From: Vanilla planifolia
Lineage: Eukaryota > Streptophyta > Magnoliopsida > Asparagales > Orchidaceae
Direction: 5' to 3'
Length of the DNA: 64,000 nt
Assembly (NCBI GenBank): GCA_023846275.1
Contig: CM043874.1
Location: forward strand, 30,043,630 to 30,107,629
The notes beneath the pieces were generated by a model, which was not told where the DNA came from, did not search any database, and was given only the letters and a program-made list of their open reading frames with translations. The translations under genes and the position numbers were made by a program. Positions 46,801 to 58,121 of this stretch are shown here, in pieces (position 1 is the stretch's first letter; each line of letters begins with the position of its first letter).

Positions 46801-47399
46801 ATTGTGGAATTATTTAATACTAATAGTAGAGAGTGCTTATTAATAAAGAACTCATGCTAATTTATTAATGTATTTTTACTTGTAGGCAAGTTTTTTGTAA
46901 TGAAAAGTTATTGGTAATATGTTGTTCAAAGCTACCCATGATTGGCTTAAATTTGATTGATTCTACGTGAGACGAATTAAGGATGGGGACTCATATCAAC
47001 CATGTAACAAGGACCTTATTTATCAAATGTCCCTTTTATGAATTTCGTTTCTAACACACTTTATTGGATTATAATGTATGCATTATTTTTCAAGATATTT
47101 TTTTACTTCTATTAAAAAAACAATTTTATTTGATAACAAGTCAAGGATTTTTCAAAAAAGTTAAAAATAATTTATAGGGAACGAATATTTGAAGAAAGGG
47201 TTTAGCAAAAATATGTTTTTGAGAATAATATTTGTTGAAAATAATATGAATAAAAAATAAAAATAGAGTTTAAAAGAAGAAATAAAAAAGTGCTAAAACA
47301 CCTTTTTCTTGAGGGTCATTCAAATTGAAATGTGAGCTTTACATAAAGCTTCATCAATTTCTCATAGATTTTTGTTTGCCAAAACATATATTTTTACAT
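46801..47399. other. AT-rich DNA, nothing recognised
   Basis: No motif is found. A phrase at about 47010-47045 (CTTATTTATCAAATGT) recurs in similar form at about 57505, which may mark another old repeat. Confidence 0.4.
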
Positions 47400-47833
47400 A
47401 TAAAGATTAGTTTAGTAATGTAGGATAACATATATCAAACAGATGATGCTTAGCTGATCAACAAAGCCATATAATTTATTTTAGATTATAATGGGTCACA
47501 TTTAAAGACTTTTAGAGTTTTTAGTTATTTTTACATATTATGTTAATGTTTTTATGATTTTTTACTATGAGATTATTTTATCATTCTAACTTTGAGTATT
47601 TAAACATTTACTATTGAATAAAAAAATTAGAGATGCTTGTGCTTTATATTTTCCACATATTTTTACTTCTCTTTATGCATGCATGTACAATGTGGGTTGC
47701 AATGCATGGAACTTTGATTTGTGATCCAAAAAAATTTGAATTGTGATTCTATTCTACTCATTGTCTTCCTCTTTATCTTTATCTTGAATCTTAGATTGCA
47801 TTGTAGGATTTCATTCTACTCATCCTCTATTAT
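47400..47833 (+). repeat. 5' LTR of short element
   Basis: Shares with 48960-49420: TAGGATAACATAT / TAAGATAAGCTAT, GATGATG, TATTTTCCA-like, GCATGCAT followed by ACAA-TGGGTTGCA, and the end with TCTTCCTCTT / CTTCTTTGTT and CATCCTCTATT / TATTCCCCATT. Confidence 0.6.
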
Positions 47834-47834
47834 T

Positions 47835-47847
47835 TGGTGTTAGAGCC
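47835..47847 (+). other. Primer-binding site, initiator-Met tRNA type
   Basis: TGGTGTTAGAGCC differs by two transitions from TGGTATCAGAGCC. It lies next to the end of the left repeat. Confidence 0.65.
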
Positions 47848-48959
47848 TCCTTCTTATGTTCCAACCACCATGATAATTGACAATGACCATTAGCTTTCCT
47901 TAGTTTTGGAGTTTTTAGTTGCCACCATTTTGCTAATTCTATGCCACATCATATGAATATAAAAAAAATTAAATAAATAAATATCCTTGATTTATGTAAC
48001 ATCATCATCACAATTTGTAGCACCTTCTTAGATTACACAACATTATGCACAGCATCCATGAGAGTTACCTTGTGCTACCACTACCCCTTGTATGTAACAC
48101 TACAATACCATTTTCTAGCCAATCCATCCCAACCATGCCCTTTGCTATATCTATACATAACTAGCACATGAACCATTAACTTTGTCGCACTTGATGTGCA
48201 CAAAGATCCTACTTGTAAGCCCTGCTATTGCCTTTGCAATCTTGAAGCTATGAAAAAGGAAAAGGAAACCCTAGTCCTACTTAACCAATACACCAACTAA
48301 ACTAGACCAGTGCTAGCTCACCAAATCAACACACGTATCACACTTACATGGCCCTAGGCTACTCACTTGCCTTGATTCACTAACTACTGAATTGGCTAAC
48401 TCGATTGAACTAAAACACCAATAACACATTCAATTGCAAATTGCACATTACCTTATTATTCATCTCAAGTCACAAATCTTGTTAGATCACATCTCTCTTC
48501 TTCCAAAAACATTTCTCCTAAAGTTAAGTCTTTTCATTCACAAACTCTTAATTCTTTCACTCTAGATATGAAAATCATTGAATTTGTATTTCATATCAAT
48601 TTCCTTTTTAAATTTCTTATTTTACAAGTATTTTATTCAAATTAATTGGATAAAGAATTTAATTTTACTCTTATCATATAAGGACTTATAGAATTATATG
48701 TGATACTTTGAAGACATAATTATTATTAATTATAGGCCCCAAGTATTTGAGATGATTAAATTTACTTGTTAATGGATCATGTTGAGGTTGATCTCTCGAT
48801 GAGTTAGACAATGTAGGTACATTAATTAACATGCTTGACCTTTTATAAAGTTAGGGTTTCATGCCTTGATTTTTGAGAAGGAACTTAGATTGACATTCAA
48901 CCTCATGAATATCTACTTAGAGTATAACTTTGTGTTGTAGAGTTTTTTTAAGTATGATG

Positions 48960-49420
48960 GATTGATGTAAGATAAGCTATATTGAGTGGATGATGTTGAG
49001 TTGACTTAATGGCTATATAATGTTTTTATATTTATCTCTTATTTTTAGTTTTTGTGGATTTTCATAGGTCATATAGAAGATCATCATAAGTTTTTAATTA
49101 TTTTGGCATATTGTTTCATATTTTTATATTTTTTTATTAAGAAGGGCATTTTTTGTTATTTTTCTTTTGGGCTTAGGATTTCATCTTGTATTTTTTTAAA
49201 CACTTATTATAAAATAAAATAGAGAGATTTTTGGCTAGGATTTGTGTTTTCCAAAATCTATTATTTCTTGTCATGCATGCATAAACAACTTGGGTTGCAT
49301 TTTAAAGAAATCTAAATTACAATTTGGATCTACTTATAATCTTCTTTGTTGTTTCCATCTTCAACCTTAGATACAATTGTACAATTTCTTCGTACCTTAT
49401 TCCCCATTATTATGCCTCAA
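48960..49420 (+). repeat. 3' LTR of short element
   Basis: Partner of 47400-47833. It carries GTCATGCATGCATAAACAA and TTGGGTTGCATTTT at about 49257-49306, corresponding to TTATGCATGCATGTACAA and GTGGGTTGCAATGC of the left copy. Divergence is high. Confidence 0.6.
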
Positions 49421-49869
49421 AAAACACTTGCACATCAACAAACATAGAAAAAGAGAAGCTTTATACGTAAATAATCATTCATGGATCAGTTAATGCATCT
49501 CATAAAATTTTATAAAGCAACTTGTGCTCTAATTTTTCTATCTTTAATAGTTCTTATTATTATACATGCAAAGAAGATTGCATGATTTAGTTTTTTAGAT
49601 TGAACATCTTAGATGTGATTCGATAGATGTACGTATGCCTTATTTTATATGTTAGATGGCTTGTACCTTTGGATAGATGAGCATACTACTTAATGTACCT
49701 AATATGATTTAATATTTGTGGGACTAAAGATTAAAATGAGTGGGTAGTGATCACCAATTGATATTCTAAAGAATGGAGCCACTAGACGAGTAGTTCCTAA
49801 CGTTTTTTTGTTGGTTGGTAAGAAAGTGATTAGTCTCACATTAGAACTTAAGAAAATGCTTTCAATTTA

Positions 49870-50010
49870 TATATTTAAAATTATAATATTAAGATATTGA
49901 CACATATTATGGGATAAAAAGTGCTTTATGTAGTATTGAAAGATCAAAGGAATGCAATATCTTGATATAATAAGACTAAATCATGATATTATGGTATCTG
50001 ACTAATATAT
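49870..50010. repeat. Dispersed repeat R, partial copy
   Basis: Contains ATATTAAGATATTGACA, TATGGGATAAAAAGTGC and AATATCTTGATATAATAAGA, matching TTTGGGACAAAATTAAC and TTATATCTTGATTTAATAGA of the 45.45-kb copy. Confidence 0.55.
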
Positions 50011-50284
50011 CTTATAGTAATATCTAGTATGAAGTCAAACAACATAAATATTATAGAACCTATGTCACTCAAGATAAAGAGGATAGGGAATGATCACTAG
50101 ATGATATCCCAAAAGTGGTATTATCAAATAAGAATAACTCTTGGTCGACTTCTAAGTAAAGGTTTATATAGCTAAATAGTCTTAAATTGAACATGTAAGA
50201 AAAGATTTTAAAATGCACATGCTTGGACCTAAAAAAGAATTTTGACATTTTAATGCTATTGTTTCACACACACAAACAAATACA

Positions 50285-50545
50285 CATACAATCATAGTAT
50301 TCAAAATGTCAAAATGCATTTTGGGTCAAAGCCTAATTTTGATGGTATGGGATTGCTAAAAAGGTATAATAACTTGATATAATGAGACTCGATTATGACA
50401 ATATATGCCATTCGGAGGATGAGGATACCTTAATGGATTAAAGAGTTTCAAGTGTTATGTCATGAGCTATTGTGTGAAAATGCATACCCTTAATAGACTT
50501 TTGTGGGGCAAAATAGTCATAAAATAAACAAAGTTGATCATAAGT
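50285..50545. repeat. Dispersed repeat R, fuller copy
   Basis: Contains TTTTGGGTCAAAGCC, AACTTGATATAATGAGACT, TTATGTCATGAGCTATT and AAATAGTCATAAAATA. The 45.45-kb copy has TTATATGTCATGAGCTATT and AAATAATCATAAAATG in the same order and spacing. Confidence 0.65.
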
Positions 50546-50615
50546 GAATTATATTTTGAAAATAAGAATTATTTTTAATTTAAAAATAATTTTAAGCTTT
50601 TGTTATGTTTTTTCT

Positions 50616-51750
50616 TGTTGGGAATGTGAGACAAGTGGGTGGTTGAATTGCTGATAAAAATTGTTGTCAACTTTCTTGAATATCTTTTATCAAGTTAATA
50701 GAATCAAGCTTTAACAAAGAATAAGCCCCATCCTTTGCAAATTGCTTAAGATAGTATGCATAGATTAGGCTATACTAAATGGGAATGTAGTCAGAGTAAT
50801 AGGAAGGGTGCAAAGGAGATAATAGATTTTTAGGTGATTGGGCTTAGTCTCAAGCCAACATCAACCCCCAAGAAATAGCTCCACCATTAAATAAAATCAC
50901 AATTTGTTCACACTAAATAATTAGGAGTTTAGAAAAATTTCTCTACATTAAATAACTGGAAGCATGTCCAATAATGACAAAGATACAAGGATCAAAGTAA
51001 AGCATTAGCCCGCTTAGTTGTGAACTAATTACATATATGAAATAATAAGTAATCTAATAGATTATCAAAATAGAGATACCATTTGATTTAAGAGCACGTG
51101 ATATAAAATTCTGAATAAAATTTAGCTTAAATTCTTTCTCTACTTTTCTTAACTAGAATGTTGTTGTAATGAAGTGCTTTCTCCGTTTAATAAGTTGATC
51201 TCAAAGTTATCACATTAGTTATTGGAGTAGATTACTCTTTATAACTTATTATTTTCTTCTCTCACTTCATCATTTTTTTATGATTAGAGAGGCTCATTTA
51301 TGGTTTGCAATGCATAGATCCCTCTAAAGAAAGTTATAACTTCTCTTACAATGGCTAATTTTGTATTTTAAGCATGTTTAAACTTGCTATTATGTGACTT
51401 TTGGTGTGTTTGTACTATTAACAAGTAGATCATATTACATGATACCTAATAATAAGCTATTTTTACCATCCATTAGAATATTAATGTATTGTATAAAGCT
51501 TTCAAGCTTTCTATTATTTGTTGTGTACAAGTATCCTTAACTGATTGCACTTTATGATAGAAATTACTATACCATACAAAGAGTTTAGGATTATGCAATG
51601 TTATGCATGACATGAATACTATAAGATTTACTTTGTGTACTATCTTTAGATTAATCTATAATGTGTTATGTAGATGAGTTAAATTATAAGAAAGATACTA
51701 AAATGGTTCGTTATCATCAAAATCATGTATTTCTTATAGGGCTCATGGGG
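50616..51750 (-). repeat. 3' LTR of element D
   Basis: Begins (plus) TGTTGGGAATGTGAG and matches 55151-56250 along shared landmarks: GTTGAATT, CTTTTATCAAGTTAAT, TAAAAATTTAGCTT-like, AATGTTGTTGTAATGAAGTG, TTTTTATGATTAG, GCATGTTT. The match weakens after about 51600, so its inner edge is approximate. Confidence 0.7.
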
Positions 51751-52499
51751 TTCAATGATCTTTTCAATTTGATGAAAATCTATTTTAAGTATGAGGATAA
51801 AATATAAAACAAGAAAAAACTCCTAGAATTCATGCATATATTATTGATAACCAAGTAATAAGAATATAACAAAGCTAATTCTCCCTAATTGATAAAATCT
51901 ATAATAATTAAGAATCAAGCTTAAGAACATATCCAATATATTTTAGATTTCAATGTACCCAATATAATTCGTCCACACACAACTTAAATCTCTTTCTTTG
52001 ACTTCCTTAAAGTGAGATTGCATAATGGGTTAGAATAGAACTCAGGTGATTAAATGAGCTTTGAGCATTATTCTCCCATAATTATACATAGTCACATTTA
52101 ACATTTGCTTTCAAAGAACATGTGTTAGATAATATTATTTATTAATATAATTGTTTTTATGATTTCATTCCCCATCAAAAGCAACACATATACAATCAAG
52201 TTAGAAGTAGACACTTAAAGAACTTGGAAGCATTACTTTCACAAATAATATAGCTATTGGTTAACACAAGATAGAGATAATGAGGCCCATGATAAATAAT
52301 GTAATTTGATTTAAAATAAAAATACATTGTTCATTACATATCTCTGATACTTCTAAAATGATATTCCAAAAATAAACAAACAACCTTTTTTAGATGCATA
52401 AGTTTTGAAGAGAAAACATAGATGACACCAAAGATGGAGGTAAGTTGGATTTGATTTTGTGGTTGTCCTTCATCATGTATTACAACTAACTACAAATGT

Positions 52500-53360
52500 T
52501 ATTGTTGTACCATGACTCAAACCTCCTTAATCTTCATCTCAGTTCTTTTGATACCTTCTTGAATAGCTTCAAATCTAGCTTCTAGGTTATGGTCAAGATC
52601 TATATTTTGTTTCATATGAGCCTGTGAAGAACCTTCATGTGTAATTAGTTCTAATTATTGCTATGGTTCCTCAGTGCCCTCCTTTTCATTTGAGGACACT
52701 CTAGATGGGGCATTTGGGTTCATACTTTGGATGTACACTTCTGTAAATTATTAAGGATACAATCAACTCTTTTTTCTCTTAAGTTGTATTTGATACTAAT
52801 GATTAATGCAATATGGCGTCTCTAACTTAGATTTATCTTTCTCCTAAATATTAGACTTCAAAAAATTGTAATCGATTCCATCAGTCTCAGAAATATATCG
52901 CATACATCAAATTTCTCGTTGTGTATGCGGTGATATGTAGCCATGGATATCCAAGGGGTGATTTTCTTATTATCATCACCTTGGAGTGTGCTTTAAAATT
53001 TTATGTTATGTATGCTACAATATCCAATTTCTTGATCCCCTTAATGTGTTCTTCGTCCTAGGTGTATCTTATGACATGCTTTACTTCTTCCCAATTAAAT
53101 TTTGTATCTTCATGATGAGGCCATAATGTAGGACCTAAGATATGTTGTATAGTTGATTGGGATCCATTTTGGTGAGCTTAATCATATGACTACACATATG
53201 GAAAGTTTCCATAATAAAGTCATAATTTACCTCTAAATTATTATAGAAATGTTTAACAATATTTGAGTTAAAATTAAGATTTATTTTTAACATTTCCACC
53301 AACCCTAATTCTCTTAAACAATTTGACATATTCTCAAAGGAAGAAAAACAGATCATTATC
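52500..53360 (-). pseudogene. Unrecognised ORF of element D, coherent but broken
   Basis: On the minus strand the open frame 53356-53135 includes LNFNSNIVKHFYNNLEVNYD and HMIKLTKMDPNQLYNI. One frame over it carries on as GPTLWPHHEDTKFNWEEVK, HVIRYT-stop-DEEHIKGIKKL and DIVAYIT, then SPLGYPWLHITAYTTRN. At about 52585-52510 comes an amphipathic stretch LEARFEAIQEGIKRTEMKIK with a coiled-coil pattern, then a stop. Composition is protein-like and continues across a frameshift, so this was coding. It is not gag, protease, integrase or RT as I know them. By position (3' of gag, before the 3' LTR) it could be an envelope-like or accessory ORF, but I cannot name it. Confidence 0.45.
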
Positions 53361-53899
53361 CAATAGTTTAGTGATGTAGATTGAAAAAGTTTTTAGTCGT
53401 TCATAAGCCTCAACATCAGCAACTAAATCCTATTTTCACAAAAATCATTTCTTTTAGAATAAATTATAAAAGATCTAACATGCTTTAATTGGGCTCTACT
53501 TCTTTTCAGGATGGTGAAATCAATTGCATGGACTCTTACATGATAAATTCTCATTTAATTAATCATGAGATCTCCTTATAATAACTACTCACTAAAGATA
53601 AACACTTTTATGATTAAGATCTTACCTTTATCAACTTCTTAAGACTCAATAAGAATGACATGGGGATAAACATGGGATGTTTAGGCAAATTTCAAGCAAT
53701 AGTCGTATGAAAGTATCTTCCTCAAGCCCATATAATTTATTTTTGGAATATTTAGCCTTGAAGATTAACAAACATTTTACATTTCTTATTATATTAATGA
53801 CTTAGCAAACATAAATATAATTGTCTTTATTTGACAAGATGAGTTATCAATTCAATCATTAATTCAAGGTTTACAAGTTGAGTAGTGTCTCCAAAGTTC

Positions 53900-54900
53900 C
53901 TTCACAAAAATACACACCAACATAAACATCTAGGCTCCAAATTTAAGAAACTAAACTATGTTGGTTTCACCAGTGATAGAGTGTGAATGTGGTGGTTTTG
54001 AAATTTTTGCGCATGAAGCACTTTCTTTAGGAATCCATACGTTATCATTTTCTTTTAAGTTTATAGATTTCCTCGATGAACAATCAATAGAAATAAGATC
54101 TAGTTTATAGTAGTAATTGCATATTATATTAAATGGTGCATTTTCATAACAAGTATGTAATGAGGTCATGAGAGAATAAGCATGAACATAAATGGTTTTC
54201 CTTTCTACAAAGTTTTTCACATTGGCATGAGATAAAGCATGAGAAAAAGCATGTGAGGATGTATTAACAATTTTTTTTAAGAAATATAATTGTTTTTAAA
54301 TATAAGGCAAAGCTATTCAATGTTTCTTTTAAGTATGAACTATCCTTTGTATATAGGACATTTTAAGCTGTCAAGGAGTTAATGCATATTGTGTTTTCTT
54401 AAGAAGTGTTCTCAAATTTGTTCTATTTGCTATGTAACTCATTCATAGTATAAAATTGTAGTTTAGCATTAGTAAATAATGATCCATTCTCCTTTTTAAA
54501 TTCATCACATTTACTTTCAAACTTGTAAATATAGCTTTCATGTTTAGATCATGATCTTTTAAGATTAGCATATCTTTTAATTATTTTATTTATTTAGTTC
54601 TTTAATAAGTTCTTGAAATTTCTCATTATATATGGTATTAGTACTTACACTTGCATTTAAATAAGCTCTAACATGATTTACTTCCATTGGGGAGGTGAAC
54701 TCCATTGTTCTTGTAGGATTTCTCCTTCTCTAGTTTAATTTGTTCTTCTCCTTTTCATCAACCACTTGATGCTTAGTGACTCCAATAATTTGTCTAATTC
54801 TTTCAATGCCTCAAAGCAACTGTTTAACAAAGAAAATTTCATGTTTATTTCATAAGTGCAAAATATAAAATAGTTAAGCCTTTACCATTTAATTGTGCAA
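53900..54900 (-). pseudogene. Element D gag fragment (fossil)
   Basis: Open frame 54220-53951 (minus) reads HAYSLMTSLHTCYENAPF then CNYYYKLDLISIDCSSRKS, which lines up with CNYCSQSGHISIHCSIKKS of element A. The knuckle has lost its second Cys (now Tyr) and its His (now Leu). NVWIPKE after it matches the xWVPKG that follows the knuckle in SIRE-type gag. The stretch towards 54900 is AT-rich with stops, and matches the corresponding part of element A at nucleotide level. Confidence 0.68.
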
Positions 54901-55140
54901 GCCTTAGTTTATTATCGTCTATAGCAAATATATTACAACCAAGTACAACATATAATTTTTCAAATAATTAACTAATTTTTGGATTAGTAACTTTCACAAA
55001 CAATTTAAACTTTTTACCACTCCCCAAAATTAATTAAAAAATACATAATTTTTTCATGATATAAAATATCAAATTTAAAAATTAAATGTTTCTAAAAGGA
55101 TTTTCTTAAAGATATTAAGCCTTTGAATGAGAAACTTTCT

Positions 55141-55149
55141 TTGATACCA
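55141..55149 (-). other. Primer-binding site of element D
   Basis: The minus strand reads TGGTATCAAAG (55139-55149), an initiator tRNA-Met type site, directly inside the 5' LTR. It is better preserved than in the other Copia remnants here. Confidence 0.8.
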
Positions 55150-55150
55150 T

Positions 55151-56960
55151 ATTTTGGGAGTGAGAAACACAAAAAGAGTGGTAGGGGAGTTGAATTAGTG
55201 ATGAAAAATAATTGTCAAATGTTTTGAACATTCTTTTATCCAAGTTAATGCACTCAGGCTTAGCAAATTATAAGAAACATGCATTAAAGACAATTGTTTT
55301 TTAAGTAGTTTAGCTTAACCTCAAATCTACGTCCACCCCCAAAAAATAACTCAAGCACTAAATGAAATCGCTCCTTTCATTATTGCTAGAAAGAGAAACC
55401 CAAAAGTTAATTGACGTTTTCTTGAGATAAACTACAACCCAAATCTACTCCAAACTAAATAGCTAAGACCTTAACTAAGCCTCTCAACATATAACAACAT
55501 GGTTAAAAACCATAAATACACAAAGGGCAAAGTAAAGCACATGTTCACTTAGTTGTGATATAAATATACAAATAAAATTATAAACAATTTAAGAAATTAT
55601 CAAAATAGAGAAGTCAATTGATTTGAAAGCTTGTGATGCAAAATTTGAATAAGGTTTAGCTTAAAATTCTCTCTTTTTCTCTCAATTGGAATGATTTTGT
55701 AATGAAGTGTTGTCTCCTTTAACAGGCTACTTTTATGAATATTATGTTATTTATTGTAGTAGATTGCACTCCATAGCTTATTGTTTCTTCTTCACTTCAT
55801 CATATTTTTTATGATTAGGATAATTTGTAATAGAACTCCTTAATAGAAATGACAATAGTTAATTTTGTATTTAAGGCATGTTTCAATTGGTTATTATACG
55901 ACTTGCATACCATTCATTCTATACAATAAATGGATCATATTATATGATACTCATATAATGAATTATTCGTACCATCTTTTAGAATATTAACATATCATAT
56001 AAAGTTTTTGGGTTTTTTATAATATGATTTGTATAAGTATACTTAACTAATCATCTTTATAATATAAATTACCATATTTTATGAAGGTTTAAAGTTTACA
56101 CAAATCTCATACTTGACTTAAAAACTAAATATATTTTATTAATATATTATACATTATATCATAATATATAATCCAATATTATTTTATTATTAAACCATTC
56201 TAGTGAAATTAATCATATTTTTGATATATACTATAATATTGTATAGAATTTTTGGGATTCTTATGTTAAATATATAATATAGTGTGCTTACATTCACCTA
56301 ACATTTGATCACTTCTATACAATTTGTGTGAGTACATCATATAGTTTGATCATAAAATTGTATTATTCAGTTACATAGAGCTCTATTGAGAGCCTAAATC
56401 AAGCAACATTTTTTCTTAATCGTTTACTTCATATTCAGCTATTCATAATATAAAAAATAGGTTTTTGTATCTTATGATCAATAAAAATTTTAACTACTTA
56501 TAGGTTTATTCTTCAAATCAAATTCTACCATAATTAACTTATCAACCCTTATAGAATTATGCACTAATATCTATATGATCAATTATATTATTCTTGATAA
56601 CCCTTAATAATATGTAACTAAAGCTATTAGGATTTGTTTACTTAAATGAAATGTAAGTGCTAATTGAGTGAAGTACAATTGATTAAAATCCATACAAAGG
56701 TCTTAGAAAATATTAACATTGACAACTTAAAGGACACATACTTCAACCTTCTTCTTTACTAAAGTTGTTGGAAGATGTCTTTCTAATTTTCTTTTAGGTA
56801 TTTTGACTTAATTGTCCAATGCTCCATTAATTCAACCAAGTTTAAAAATCAACTTTGTTTATTTATCTTTGAAATTAACTTGTCATATATTACTTAAATA
56901 AGTCAGATCATATCATAAGAAAGAAATTTAAGTAATTTGTCATTATAAAAAACAATGCAT
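55151..56960 (-). repeat. 5' LTR of element D
   Basis: Left edge ATTTTGGGAGTGAG, next to the primer-binding site. It matches 50616-51750, and both parts of the element A LTR (21941-23420 and 25075-25620), e.g. TTCAAATTCTACCATA at about 56517 and AAAGCTATTAGGATTTG at about 56620. The right edge is set by loss of similarity near 56960 and is approximate. Confidence 0.65.
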
Positions 56961-57920
56961 TATCTATCTTCAGGGCTTGTGGGTTTCAGTAATTACTATG
57001 ATTTTTGTTACAAAACATGATTAACATTATTGATTCTATTTTCATCAATTTATTAAATAATATTATTATTATTGTAGCATTTTATTCTATTAGAGATGTT
57101 TTATTAACTTAATAGTGATTTATAATTTATTTATATAACTTATGTCATTCTTCTATACTTCAAAGGGAGCGGCACTTGACAAAAAAAAATATTGAAATAC
57201 TATGATGTTATTTATAATTGTGGTTTCATAGTTATTTATTGATTATTATTGCAATTATTATTGCATACAATAATAATAAATTATTTAACATCTATGGCAT
57301 TTTATGTTTATTCAGATATATATTTTTTATATTATTTTATTAATATATTTATATTTTTATTTGCTAGACAAATATTTTTAATAAAAAATAATTGTAGCAA
57401 ATTATTGAAAGCCACGCCTAAATAATTTAAGTCCAATTAATTTCATAATAGCGTAATTGTGGCATTACAAGTGTTGTGAGTAGATGATTATACTCGTGGT
57501 GAACCTTATTCATCAAATGTTCCTTCTAGCAGTTTTGTTTTTCTCATACATATTGTTTAGAATATAAACTACAACTTCGTTTGCAAGGCAGTTGTACTCC
57601 CCTAAAAACAACAAATTCTTATGAGCTTTAGAAAGATTGTTGAATTTTTTTAAATGAGCTTCAAAAATGATTAAAATTAAAATTTTAATAAAAAATTATT
57701 TATTAATATTAAATTTGGAATAAAATTAAAATAAAATTAAAATATATAAATAATATGAAGACTAAAATACATTTTCGTTCACTTTTAAACAATAAGTTAT
57801 ATGCAAAACTTGCGTTCATTTTGCAAGAAAACCTTTCTCTTTACTAAAGCATATATTGTTGCTTATAAATATTTTCTAGATTGTGAATCAGACCTTTACT
57901 CCAACAAACATCAACCAAAA
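56961..57920. other. AT-rich, low-complexity DNA
   Basis: ATT/TTA-rich low-complexity sequence, with no coding or repeat boundary recognised. Confidence 0.5.
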
Positions 57921-58121
57921 CTAAAGAACTTTAGACCAAAATAAATGTCGTATGATCAACAAGTCCACCTCACAAACTACTTTAAGCGAAGAGACCTGTG
58001 TTCTGATCCTTTCATCCTCCACAGCGTTTTTTGCACTTGCAGAGAAGATGACAATTGCCAACTCAAACACGGCAGCAAACACAATAATGTATGCACTCAA
58101 ATAGTTATCGGAGAAAAACAC
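57921..58121 (-). other. Small open frame with a predicted membrane segment, unrecognised
   Basis: A 66-codon minus-strand frame from ATG 58121 reads LSAYIIVFAAVFELAIVIF, one strong hydrophobic helix, followed by SASAKNAVEDERIRT, a charged stretch. The stretch 57.95-58.10 kb is less AT-rich than its surroundings. It might be a decayed exon of a small plant membrane protein (DUF1218-type proteins begin with such a helix), but the resemblance is weak and no further exon is visible. Chance is also possible. Confidence 0.2.

Larger units (their letters stand above)
47400..49420 (+). mobile_element. Short LTR element without recognisable genes
   Basis: Two direct repeats of about 0.45 kb (47400-47833 and 48960-49420) flank about 1.1 kb. 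A primer-binding site directly follows the left repeat, so the element is in plus orientation. The inner part is less AT-rich at 48.0-48.5 kb, but I see no gag or pol motif. It is either a non-autonomous (TRIM/LARD-like) element or a deletion derivative. Confidence 0.6.
49421..50615. other. AT-rich DNA containing two copies of dispersed repeat R
   Basis: No genes. It holds repeat R copies at about 49870-50010 and 50285-50545. These match 45428-45690 and 46313-46580 inside the duplicated part of the Copia C 3' LTR. Common words are CTTGATATAAT-AGACT, TATGCCATT and AGTCATAAAAT. Confidence 0.5.
50616..56960 (-). mobile_element. SIRE-like element D with gag and an unknown ORF but no visible pol
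   Basis: Minus orientation: 5' LTR at 55151-56960, primer-binding site at 55141-55149, gag at about 54.9-53.9 kb, an unrecognised coding stretch at about 53.36-52.5 kb, and a 3' LTR at 50616-51750. No protease, integrase, RT or RNase H motif was found between the LTRs. It belongs to the same family as element A (20.7-25.7 kb). It looks like a non-autonomous or deleted derivative. Confidence 0.65.
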
